Below the pieces are notes generated by a model that saw only the letters and a list, made by a program, of their open reading frames with translations, did not search any database and was not told where the DNA came from. The position numbers and the translations under genes were made by a program. Below, piece after piece: positions 10,679-23,100 of a stretch of DNA of 64,000 nt; the stretch's first letter is position 1, and every line of letters starts with the position of its first letter. Source of the stretch: Lethocerus indicus (taxonomy: Eukaryota; Arthropoda; Insecta; Hemiptera; Belostomatidae). Where the stretch lies: assembly GCA_019843655.1 (NCBI GenBank), contig JACDQD010000007.1, forward strand, positions 26,554,365 through 26,618,364. Reading direction: 5' to 3'.

Positions 10679-12818
10679 TCAATGGACAACTGCACTGAGC
10701 GGTTCCGCCCGAAGAGCGCTGAGATCTATTCTCGAGTCTATCGCGTCATCCAGCTCGCCCACGATGGCCCTGCAATAAACAAATATATATATATCAGACT
10801 ATGCGATAAATGCATTAGTAACAATCATTAAAATCAGAACAATGTATTGGATTGAAAAGAGGAAAAAAAATGTTTTCTCGATGTAAGAGACACCAGGCGT
10901 GCAGTGTTGATATTCTAAACTAGCTGGTTCACGGCTTGGAGCCGTTGGCTTTTGACCATATCAGGGGTCGACTAAGGAGCCAAATTCACACTTATCCTCT
11001 TATAAAAATAAAACGCCTGAATCTGAGGCGTCCCACATGTCATTGTATTAGGGGTATCCAAAAGATAAGATGTCTTGAGGAGTTCTCCAAGAGAGAAATT
11101 GAAAATTTGCCAGAAAATTGGCAGAGAGTTATTGATAATATCGGTGAATATATAGTAGATTAATAATTAAAGTTTCTTTTTTAGCAAAATAAAATGAATT
11201 CCAAAGTCAAAACGATGATTACTTTTGGGTACCCCTAATACATCGAGGGGTTAAACATTTTAATCTGGAAACATTTTAAAGAGCTGTACTTTTGTTTTAA
11301 TACACAAGTTTTTTTTAATATCATTTAATACGTAGAGTGTAAATATCCACAAATAAACAGTAACATGATGGATTTTAATTAATGAGAACAATGATTCTTT
11401 AAAGCATCATTCAATGAGGAGTGCATACGTTTCCACATATGGGTCGGGAGTGTTTTATTTTAATCATCGTTATTACCGACAAGCTGCACAAAAATAGAAA
11501 TAAAAATTGCACGAATATTATATAAATTGTATTCCTTATCAACTTAATTTGAAGGGCCGTACAAATATCATCAAACTGCCGCCATTTTGCCAACACCTGG
11601 TGGAAGAAACTTTAACCCATTCTTCCGGAGACAGGGGATAGACCCAGAACACAATTATACGCTAAATATCGGTATTATAATTAAATATATCGGTCTTACA
11701 CGTTGTCGCCTCGGATAATATGGAGTCCCAACACGACCTGTTCGACGCCCTGCGTCGTGCTGTACACCCTTTCGTGGCTGTCATCCAGAATTAAATTTAT
11801 CGTCTGGTCGAATCCCTTTAACGTACCCTGAAGAAACAGAAAAGGAAGGGATTAAAATTTTATAATTAACAATTTAAAAAAAACCTAATACTAATAGCGA
11901 ATACATAAATAAACTCTAAGATATTTTTGTTTTCCACAAGTGCTATTCGAAAGTCACTCTTGTGATTTTCTCTCTCAACTCACTTATTAAGTCCTGCAGT
12001 ATTTTCAGTATTATGAGTGTTTCGGTTTGCTTTTTTTATTCACTTATCGCCAAATTTTTATATTTTTTTCGATCGGTTAACACTAAAAAATGTTGTCCCA
12101 CTTCTCCAGTTTTACTTATTATTTTTAACTGTAGATCTTAAGAAATAAACATCGCGTCAAAACCGGTAGAAAGTTGTATAGAAACTTTATGAAAATGAAA
12201 TATGTTTACGAAAAAATTGTTTAAATGAAAATAAGCCCGATAATTTTTGGACATCAGTCTGTATGCGTCCAGCTCTCGTCATTTCATTTACAGTTGTTTT
12301 CTTAACGACATTATCACTGACAGGCTTCGACGAATTGAATGGTAACACCTGTGGGCCAAACAGAACTTATCGTAATAAGTTATTATAATAACAAACCAAA
12401 ACACAACAACAAGAGGTGGGAAGCATCCCTCCAGAAATGATCTCTCCCAGGCAGTGTCGTCAAAAGAAACTTTGGCGCAGAATCATATTTCAACTGCGAC
12501 ACTCCCAGAAGCCCGTATATAACTAATTCGAAACGCTTTCGCCCGCTTTATTTTCAAACAGTAAACTACACCAATCCGACTTACCACAAAATTCCTTCCG
12601 TCGGCAGTGACAATCGACACCGTATCTGTAACACTTTGTTAAGGCAGATTGACAGGCGCAAATAAAGCGGGGACAGTTGGGAAAAAACGATAAAATTACG
12701 ATTGCGATAACATAATCGGCGACGGCCGCAATTCGGCCGACTCCGGCCAATAGTTCTTTTTGGAGGAATTTTCCAATTAAAGGATACGATTGACGTAGCT
12801 CTCCAGACCGGATGCCAT
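10679..12818 (-). CDS. LSM8: U6 snRNA-associated Sm-like protein LSm8
   Basis: LSm8 is the subunit that defines the nuclear LSm2-8 ring, which binds the 3' end of U6 snRNA. Four minus-strand exons: 12818-12788, 12625-12585, 11827-11700 and 10769-10679. They join in phase to 96 codons plus TGA, the usual length of this protein. Exons 1-2 give MASGLESYVN-HTVSIVTADGRNFV. Exon 3 has the Sm core GTLKGFDQTINLILDDSHER and the Sm2 motif GLHIIRGDN. Exon 4 has VAIVGELDDAID and ends AEPLSAVVH. Exons 1 and 2 code only 31 and 41 bases and are easily missed by automatic prediction. The exon 3 donor is cgt|gtaaga; ignoring it produces a false early stop directly after GDNV. Intron 3 contains a mariner-type miniature element. 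Confidence 0.93.
11048..11238 (+). mobile_element. Mariner-type miniature element keeping only the transposase tail
   Basis: The ends are TTAGGGGTATCCAAAAG on the left and CTTTTGGGTACCCCTAA on the right, flanked by TA dinucleotides as for Tc1/mariner insertion. The interior encodes the last 29 residues of a mariner-like transposase (from LEEFSKREIENLPENWQRV) with its stop. A second copy of the same family is at 21739-22314. It sits in LSm8 intron 3. Confidence 0.8.
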
Positions 12819-14110
12819 TCCGCTTCTCTATGGAAAATAACAATAAATGATTTAACCAGGGGCGGAGGATGGATCGTCGGGACAACGGACCGCAAGGTTT
12901 TCGAACCGTTCACCGCCAAAGAACGGCTCCCGGCTCCATTATCGGTGGCACTGGAAACGGAAAAACAATGTTTACATTAAATAAGAGGATTGTAATAAAA
13001 TCTTAACTACTTAACATTAATATTAACCAGTTGGCCAGTAGTATCATCCACCGTAGCCCAAGATTTTTTTCGCGATTATATGAAATCAATCGGAATAGAT
13101 TTTATATGTGTGTGTATTTAGAACAGTCGACAAAAGTAAAATAAGTATTTTTTTAAACTGACACAAATATGTGACGCTGGACTATAGGTAAAAAATAAAC
13201 GCTGTAGATCAAATTAGAAGAAATTGATTATAAGACAAAAAAATATAAATACAATTTATCTATACGAAATTCATTTCATTTAACGAAAATTCGTCATTTT
13301 GTCGAGAGATATGTTTCTGTTAAAAAATATTAAATGTAATAATAATTTTTATAGCTCAGCTTTTTTTCTAGCTACTTACATAATTATTTTAATAATTTTG
13401 CTTCGCAAAATCTTTTCCTTTTAAATTTAACTTATTGCCCGTTAATTTCACTAACCCTTGTTCAAATATGCCTTTGTAAATTGTGCAAAAATATCTGTCA
13501 GATATGTGTGACGTTGGGCTGTGGTAAAAAAAAGCTGTGTAACATATATGCGACGGTTGGTAGCGAACGAGTTAATAAAATTTTAATTACTCCAGTATAG
13601 ACATTGTATCGAGGAAATATATTCCCCGGTAAATATGTAGGACTGACGGATTTATTATAATATACCCCGATTCGTTATAGCTCAGTATTGGGTTTCTAGA
13701 ATTGGTTCGATTTAAATACTAAATGCTTTATTTTCATTTTTTTTTCGTGGAACGGATCGTTCAGAGGTTCGATCCTGCGAAGAACCGTTCTCGGTCGGGC
13801 GAACGATTTTGCCTCCATAACAGTGTGGCCAACAGTACGGGAAAGGAATACTGAGCGTCGGGGAGTATATTTTTAGCATTTCGGGCTGGGAGCGTGGCCG
13901 TTTTTGAACGGAGAGTCTTTTCGACGTTCGGGGCAGGTAATAGGAGGCGGGTATTAGGCCGGAAAGTGGGTTCGGGACGGTCGAAGTGTACAGCGGGAGA
14001 TCGGTTGGTACAGCGCTCTGGTCTCTGCTCGCTATCTGGAGTTGATAACAGGTATTCGTACCACCACTCCCCGTTTAGAGGAGCAGTCATTGTTTTCTGG
14101 TAGGGCAACG
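12819..14110. other. Divergent promoter region of LSm8 and the PP2C-like gene
   Basis: The left part is AT-rich with two related phrases (TGTGACGCTGGACTATAGGT near 13170 and a relative near 13505). From about 13745 the sequence becomes GC-richer, and this is probably the promoter and 5' UTR of the PP2C-like gene. The long minus-strand open frame over 13761-14387 has no features of a protein and I treat it as chance. Confidence 0.4.
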
Positions 14111-14161
14111 ATGTCGGAGTATTCAATAGGAGACAGCGTTTACGAGCCCGACAATGCCTAA
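14111..14161 (+). promoter_or_regulatory. Upstream ORF overlapping the PP2C-like start codon
   Basis: A 16-codon frame ([16 protein letters not shown]) ends in TAA at 14159-14161. The main ATG at 14154-14156 lies inside it, so the two frames overlap by eight bases (ATGCCTAA). This arrangement is known to favour reinitiation or leaky scanning and lower main-frame translation. It matters only if the transcript starts upstream of 14111. Confidence 0.5.
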
Positions 14162-17100
14162 TCTGCGCCAGAAGGTGGCCGACTTCATAAGGCAGCTGTC
14201 GGCCGCCCCAGAGAACAGGCCCTGCGATAGGAAAGAGCCGTCGGCCGCCAACAAATGTTTCATCCAGAGGTACCTGAGCGGGTGAGTATTGTTCCGCTTT
14301 AGGGGCCGTCCCGAATAGCCGTCCGCGGGCTCTGTCTGATGCCGTGTCGTGATGTTGCAGCCAGGACGACGGCCGGGAAGAGCCCAAGATAATACACGGT
14401 CATACGCCGCAGCAACTGCCGCCGAAGACGATTGGAGCCGTCTCCAGGGTGATTATAGCCTCGATGACCGGCCCCAACGGAGGCCTCACCACTGTCAATA
14501 AGAAACAGAGGCACTTGTCCATCAGCGACCCCGATGTCCATTTCATCGACACTGCGGAAGATGATCCTAGCCCAGGTAAGCCCTGATGCGCCCCGTCCTG
14601 GTTTAGCCAGGAATAAAACAGCATTTACGGTAGGGGGAGGGATGAAATAGGCATAATGTCGCCCCACCATCAAATATACATCGCGAGATAACCGAGTCTG
14701 TCGTTAAGGGGGTTATTATTATTAAAGAACAGGCAGGACCCCGTAGTGTGCGCACTCCTATTTTACCCCAGTTTCGCGTGTTTCTATCTCCCGCCGGTTC
14801 GGTCTTTCGTACTAGACCGGTTTCGGCCACTCGCCGTCTTCAGTACAATGCGGCACAAGTGACAGTGACAGTGCGGTGAGGATGCCCCCCGAAAAACATC
14901 CAAAGTGCCGACAGTGACTGACACCGCTACTGAAGATGGCAAAAGACCGAACCGGCGAGAGGAGACAGAAACACATGAAATCTACGGTATTCCGACCCCT
15001 CGCAGACCACAAAAGGTACTCTAAACTATTTTACCCAGGTTCAATTAAACATAATCCCGACCTAACTTCATACAAGTAGACATAAAAACAATTATTAACA
15101 AAGATTTCTCACATGCCAACAATCAATTTTCTGCTTGGCAATTATTATGTAACTATTTACATCTAGTTTTGATATTCTTAATCAATCGCATGAATCCTTC
15201 CCCAAAATCCATTATGGGAAAGTAGCTCCAAAGTAAGTAAATTCAAAAGTACGTAAAAAAAAAATGACTACAATATCGGGCCCAGCTTCATAAACTGTGA
15301 ATTGGCCATAATTCCTTCAGCCTAATTGACCCTCATTATGTTTTTGCGTTCGATCAATTGATCCGATTCTTATCCCAACGCCCGGCATTCCAAACAAAAT
15401 CTACTGTCATGTCATCTTGAATTCCACTCTAAAGTGTATAAACAGTGTTTGTTTTCACTTTTCAAGGTTGCCATTTTTTCACATTCTTACAGGCGATCTG
15501 ACTGCCGAAAGGGTCCCATCACAACATTGTACTTAAGATGTTCATTTACGCAATTGAATGTAACAAAATGTTTTTTTTTTGTCACTAAAGTGATTCAGTT
15601 AGAACACAATTTAAAGCCTCAATTGTTTGAAATAATCAGTTGGCATTTTCACTTTATCGTAATTGATTTAATGGAGATGGTTATTAAATACTCTCTAAGC
15701 GGCTTATTAGATTGATTTACACCATTTAATGCAACAAAACGATATTTCACTTTTTCAAAATAAAAAACTACTAATTACTAAGAAAACAGTTTAAATTGTA
15801 AGTTTCAATTCTGAAATAATTTTACAAAGAAATTTATATATGATTAACTATAAAAATATATTTTAGTATTAGGTATGAATTAAAATTTTATATTTCCATT
15901 ACTCTCTATTGTATTTGAGACAAAACTGATTTGTTACAATGATTTGAAAACAATTTAATGAGGCTATTTATTTATATTTTTTTTGAAAATACATTTTGCA
16001 CGTTTCAAATATCTCAAATGAAATTTAACACAAAATGTTTTAAGTAATTTATGACACGCTTTGAAAATTAAATACATTGAAATGATTTTCATTATTAATT
16101 GAATTCAGTTTGTAATGAATTGTTGTACAGTTTTAAATTGAGTTTTTATTTTATAATTTAGTAGAAATGAATTGTACCGAACAAAATTTATTTATTATTA
16201 TTAATTGAAAAGAGAATTATAAGGCTATTTTTTAAAAATACACTTCGCATCTTTCGTATATCTATAAGTTTAATATTGTGCAAAATGATTTGAGTAGTTT
16301 ATGACACAAAAGTGAGAGGAATTAGTTTCATTGTTAAAATCTGTTTGGGTAGGTTATAAATTGTACGATTTTAAATTAGCCCATTGTCAGTTTCATTTCT
16401 TGTAGTTTCACACGGCGGGGAATGAAAGGAATCTGTAATATTCTGTGTTATAATCTTGTCGAGTGTCAGTTTCCCTTTAAGGAATTTCTCCAGCTGGAAT
16501 TGTGCTAACAACTTTCACTAATTGTTTCCCCCCTTCCACCGTTGTGAAGAGACACAATTAGCTTGGTGAACTTTTCAAAAGCTTTTTAATTTTCGGCAAC
16601 TAACTTTTCCCTCACCATCACCATCCCCCCTCCCCCACCCCCACCTTCCCATTCACCCTTTTCGGTTGTATTTCAGATTGTCATTTACTAACTAGGTCGT
16701 ATATTGATAGCGGAGTGTGTACGCTATCTATTGCCTTGTTGGGCACAGAAGGGACTCAATTTAGCCGACATATCTCTGAAGAAAAAACTTCAATTTTGGC
16801 TCAGTGAAAACTTAATTCGTAGTTTCAACAACGATAACACTGCTCACCTGAAATATTTAACCCTTCGGACTGATTTAAATCATCATTTCAGTTTTCATTT
16901 TCGTAGTATCGCTATAATTATATTCAAACTGAAATCAGTTAAATTGTTCGGGCATAATTTCTTGTCCTAATAATATAGCGGAATTTTGTTTGTATTCGCA
17001 GTATTGGGCAGAAAGCAATCATAGTTTATCCTGTTTTTCTGAATAGTTTAAGACAACAATCAATAAATCCGACATCAATCCATAATTCACATTTAGTTTG

Positions 17101-20100
17101 GAACAGGATGTATCGAGACAGTTATTACACATTACAGCATCTGTTGGATAACAGTAATTTGTGTAATGCCCAGTTCGTATGTTATATAATGTTAATTTAT
17201 ACACCATCAGGTTGTGTTTTCGCATGTGCGCATAACTTACTTTCAGGGTAATCGTAACTCGTTTACCCCATTGCGATCAAGGCTGCAATTAAATAACGCA
17301 TTCAAAGTGTTCAGCGAGGTTTATTATGATTTTTATTACTTCAAACAAATGTAGATAAACTGTGTTGAGCATTGTAAGCCATCATTCAATTTCCGGTATA
17401 ATATTCCATGAGTGAAAATGTCACAGTATTGATTATACTGTTCCAAATATATGCATAACTGTCTGGCCTAGTTTATTTATAGATCTATGTGAGGGCTGTG
17501 AATTGTAACAATTGATTGTTAATCAAATTCAAAAAATGAAAATTTGAATTGACAACCGGGGTACAATTTATTTGAAATTATCAATACAAAATGTTGGCTA
17601 AATATTTTAAATCAAATTTATTTAACTCAAAACCAGAACACCTTCCATTCTCAGGTTATACTATCCCGCAATACATTAATCTGATTTCAATTTGTTAAGA
17701 AGATTCGAGGAATTAAATTTTAGAGATTTAAATATTGTCGCTGCAATTTTAGAAAAAATTTTAATGTTTATACATCCGATAAAACAATTTTGTTGGTTCA
17801 CCTCTTTTTCCACGTGACCATTTCATCACAAGACATACATTCAACAACCCTGACATACATATTCTACAGTAAATAATAATTACCGTTACTATTATTATTT
17901 CAGAAAGGTAATAAGAATACAGGTGTAATCCTGGAAACTTTTCTGCTCGCTTAAAAAATATTTTATAATTTATAAATTATATACTTTATAATTTAGGGAG
18001 AAGAAATTAAGGTTAAAATGCAGAATAGGCACTGATAACTTAATAGGCAAGGTTATATATCGATATCTGTTTCATTCGATATATATTCTTTACACATTCA
18101 TAAAATTTAGTTGTCTGGGCCAACTTGGACAAATTAAATACATAATTTTAATTTCAAAATGAAGTCACCCAGCCTCAAACAAAGATTGATTAACTTTCAA
18201 TTTCCTTCAATTGTTTTCTTGTAGTTGATATGGATGGCAAATTAATTTTTGGATAAGATGAGTATTATTGTTTGAGGCTAAAAAATTATCCAACTTCTTA
18301 CATTTAATACATTTTCCTTCTTCTCGTGTTTTATCCTCTGTCGATTTATATTTTTATTTATTTCATTTTTTTTATTTATAAGGCTCTTTCTCTTTGAACA
18401 CAGTATATAGTAAAAATTGTAGTGGATTAAAACACAAATGCCTTCTAAATATTGCATACACAGCTTAGCGTAAGGTCAGTGTTAGACCTAAAAAAAAAAA
18501 AAATTAGGTACTTTTCCGTTAGCCGGGGGCGCAAGCGAAAAATCGGCAAATAATGTAGAATTACGCCAAATTTCTTACGATCATAAGGGGAATGTTCGTT
18601 TGAGGGGACCTAATGTGCTCTATTCTCTGAATTCATTCGAAACAAAGTACGTTTCTTTTTTTTCAATCTTAATTTTTGTAAAAAAATGAAAATTTGGGAT
18701 TTAGCTAGAAATGAAAAGATTCTTTTTTTCAAGAGAAAGGTATATTGGCAAAGAATGCAACATGCGATCTTTTTGTGACCGAGTACTTTGGCGGTGCAAT
18801 CTTTCATTCAACATGCCGCACGAAGAAGAGAATTCGCTATTTGTTTTATAGTCGAATTTGATTCGCTTACTATTAATTAATATTTGTTTATAGTTTGTTT
18901 GTATTTTTCGACTTTTATTCGGTCGACTGTTTTGTCATTGGCTCCCCAGTTCGGTTCACAATTGGCGACATTATTATTATTTTTATTATTATTAAATATG
19001 AAAAACTTAATCGTATCGTCAAGTGGAAGGTCCATATTTGCAATTGGATACAGGCGGTGTGCTCTCGTCAAATAAGCGGTTCGAAGGAATGCATTTAGTC
19101 ATTTAGTGTTCATATAAAATGCTCGGTGTGTCGCTATTTCTGCTCCTGATATAACAATCTAAGTAAGACCGGTTTCTGTTTATGACATCCTCTCCTTTTG
19201 TTAAATTTGCGGTCGCATATCTGCTCTCTGTAATTAACTCATATTCAACGCCGTCTCTTCTTATCGCTCAGAATTCTCCCAGATTTTAGACAATTTTCCA
19301 AGAAATAAATCAAAAAGAACATTACATAAGTTACTATTTGCCCGCTTTTCTTTTAATCTGAAAAACATTTTAGCATAAACGAGAGTATAATTATATCCCT
19401 AGATTTCGTTAAATAATAGATTTCTGTTTTTACATTTCTACCTTATAAACAGTAGGTATAAATCTGGAATTGAATATTTGTAATGTTTATCGAAAAAAAT
19501 CGGTATTCTGATGATGTTAGCGCCTGTGCTTGATGATATAAGGACTGAAGAGTATATTCGCCGTACGTCTTAAGTTATTGGGCTTTTATTGTGTCATTTT
19601 TCCCGATTACCACATTAACATTGTTAAAAAATACAAGTAGTTTCTGTCCCAACAATGAATGTAGTTAGACCCTTGGGCCGGAATGCAGGCATTAATTATT
19701 TGTACGTCGTAGATTTCCAGTAGGTTTCTGTCTCCTCTCGCTGCGGTTCGGTCTTCTGCTAGACCGGTTTCGGCCGCTCGCCATCTTCAGTAGCGCTGCG
19801 TTAGTCACACTTTGGCAGACCGGATGTTTTTCGGGCATCCTCACTGGACCGCCACTGTCACTTGTACTGCTCGCCATCTTCAGTAGCGTCTTTGGACTGT
19901 GCACACAGTGACTTTGCACAGGCTTTGTGCATAGTGACTTTGGACTGCCAGTACAAGTGACAGTGGCAGTGCATTGAGGATAGCCGAAAAAAGTGCCAGT
20001 GTTTGACGCCGCTACTACTAGTAGTACAGGGCCAACCAAAGTTCTCCGCCGCGGTACTCTCGCTGAGGATCGGCGTCGCGGGCGGAGAACCCGCCCTTAG

Positions 20101-23100
20101 CCAAAGTGTTAAAATGGTTTGTTGGCTCAGGTGGGGGTCGAGACGCCAACTGCAACACTTCGGGAGTGGTCAACTGCAACCTGATACCGCCCCCGGCCGA
20201 GTACACCACCACCGGGGGCGGCGGCGGCGGCCTCCAGAAGTCCGAGAGCACGCCCAACGCCTCCTCCGGAGAGCCGATAGCCGGCGTCTCCACCTGGACC
20301 GAGGGCAACTCGAGGGCCTACGGCTGTTCGACCACACTCTACGAGAGGCATCCGGTAACGGGGTACCGGCCGGCGAACCTATAGCCGACTGTTACGCGAT
20401 AGTCGCCAGACAGAATTCGGCGGTGCTGGTGTTGGCCGACGGCGTCAACTGGGGCCAGAAGGCCAGCCTCGCCGCCAGGGCCGCCGTACACGGATGCGTC
20501 GATCACCTCAACCAGGCCCTCTATTCATGGACGATAAACACCACAACCGTCAGTATAGACGCCCTCAGAAAAACAGTATCCATACCGTTGATTTACTGTT
20601 GGTCTTTCGCCAGACCGGTTTCGGCCGCTCGCCATCTCCTTCAGTAGCGGTGTTAGTCACTTTGGCACTCCGCATGCCACTTTCACTTGTACTGTCAGAC
20701 CGAGCTTGTGCCTCTGGTGGGCTTCAACCACGAAGCACCAGGCCTGCAATGCACGACACCGTTTGGATATTCGGATACTTTAATTTATTTGGATTTTAGA
20801 CACTTTGTAGATTTTGTGTGTCTTTTGCTAGACTGGTTTTGGCCGCTCGCCATCTTCAGTCACTTTGGGTGTTTTTCGGAATTTATCTTTGCATTTATTA
20901 TGTTTGTTTCGTTTGTGCTCGACACACACATATATATAACAAGACAGGCATATATACAGACAGACAACCACCACAGTACAAGTGACAGTGACAGTGCAGT
21001 GAGGATGCCCCTGAAAACATCCAAAACTGAAGATGGCGAGCGGCTGAAACACTTGTACTGCTCGCCATCTTCAGCAGTTCTGTGTATACACACACACACA
21101 CAACACAGTACAAGTGACGGTGAATACGCAGTACATCTTCAGTAGTTACTAGACTGTTAGAAGTAAACAGTGAGGATACCTCAAAAACCATTCCAACTGA
21201 CTAACATCGCTACTGAAGATGGCCGAAACCGGTCTGGCGAAAGACCATACCACAGCGAGAGGAGACAGTAACACACCGAATCTACAAGTTTCGAACTAAT
21301 TTTTTTTTTATTTCTTCGCCCAGGACGCTTTCATCGCACTGCTGAGGTCGTTCCACGCCGCCCACAACCTGATCCTGGAGGAGGAGGGCATGCTGACCAC
21401 GCTGACAGCCGTCCTAGTGCTGCCCCTTGTCGCCCCAAACAGGTACATCGCCTGCGCCTGCAACGTCGGCGACAGCCTCGCCTACGTCTACAGTCCCAAG
21501 TACGGTGTCAGGGAAATAACTCAGGGTAAGAGTAACACTCCATTTCGGAGTTGTTTTATTTCTGCGGGGGGGGGGTTTCGGAAATTTGAATCAAAAACTA
21601 CTTATTTCGTGTTTCTGTCTCCTCTCACCTGTTTGGTCTTTCGCCAGACCGGTTTCAGCCAATTGCCATCTTCAGTAGCGGTGTCAGTGACTTTGGCACC
21701 TTGGATGTTATACACTCATAAGACACTCATTTATAACATTAGGGGTACCCAAAAGTAATCAACATTTTGACTTTCGAATTCATTTTATTTTGCTAAAAAA
21801 GAAACTTTAATTATTAATCTACTATATATTCACAAATATTATCGACAACTCTCTGCCACTTTTCCGGCCTATTTTCGATTCCCCTCTTGAAGAACTCCTC
21901 AAGATCAAAATACATCTTATCAGTACCGTAGGTTCGTGGTGTTTCTGTCTCCTCTTGCACGTTTGGTCTTTTGCTAGAACGCAGACCACAAAACAAGTAT
22001 TCTAAGATACCTAAATATCCAACTACAATATTCATACTTCAAATAAATGAAAATATCCACACTCCACATGACTGAAATATCCAAAATCAAAATAAGTAAA
22101 ATATCCAAAATGCCAATAATGAGAATATTCAAATTAAAAATAAGGTTCCCACATTTCCAAAAATTACAGACGTCTGATATAAATATAGCAAAAGACCAAA
22201 CCGGCGAGAGGAGACAGAAACACCACGAGCCTACGGTATTCCAACCCTCGCAGACCACAAAACAGGTATATTAAACATCTTATCAAATTGTTGATTACTT
22301 TTGGTTACACCTAATATATAGGATAATACCGGAATGTTATAAAATACAGTGAGTATAGCCTATTTTACCTAACGGCCGCCTCGAGATACGTGATCTGACC
22401 GAATATGCGATTCTCATCGTGCAGGATCTCACGACGTGCACAGGATGAGGGACATGCGCGACGCTCTTGGGGCGCTGGGACCGGTCGACGGGACTAATCC
22501 CGAACTGGGCAACCTGACCTGCGCCATGACGGAGGTGGATCCTGGCGACATCGTCTTCTTGACATCCGATGGAGTGTCCGACAATCTTGATCCCGTCGTC
22601 GGCAAATTTACAGGTACCATTTATATATCTTAGCATAAATTGGTGACTAGTTTATCTGCGTTACCACCTGGTAGTTTGACCTATACCGGTAAATTAAAAT
22701 AATAGAAGGCGCCTGAAAAGTTTAGGTTAAGTGTTTAAATAAATAAAATTAAAACAAAAATTTTTAAAGTTAAAAATTTTAAAAAAGTAATAAAAAAAGG
22801 GGGGGAAACCAGTGTGTTTCTCCTCTAATTTTATTACTTTTTTAAAATGTTTAACTTTAAATAAATAAAATTAAAACAAAAATTTTTAAAGTTAAAAATT
22901 TTAAAAAAGTAATAAAAAAAGGGGGGGAAACCAGTTTCTCCTCTAATTTTTGTCTATTGTAGTTAGTGCTTAAGTCAATGTTGCTTGTTGTATCATTTTA
23001 CAGTGGTAACAATAAAAGAGAGGAAAAAATGGAATATCCATAATACAAATAAATAAAGCATTCAAATAGAACATCGCATAAATAATAAATATAAATGTAT

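Larger units (their letters stand above)
14576..20021 (+). other. Large intron 2 of the PP2C-like gene
   Basis: About 5.4 kb, AT-rich. Apart from foldback copies at each end (14771-15022, 19709-20029) and a partial copy of the 80-bp terminal-repeat element (18009-18235), I see no exon-like sequence. An exon missed here cannot be excluded, because the exon 2 to exon 3 junction is not clean. Confidence 0.45.

Noticed and set aside
11411..11596. 61-codon minus-strand frame in LSm8 intron 3
   Set aside because: AT-rich hydrophobic chance frame inside an intron whose flanking exons join exactly.
13761..14387. 208-codon minus-strand open frame opposite the PP2C-like 5' end
   Set aside because: No recognisable motif, antisense to a conserved coding exon and its leader; GC-rich chance frame.
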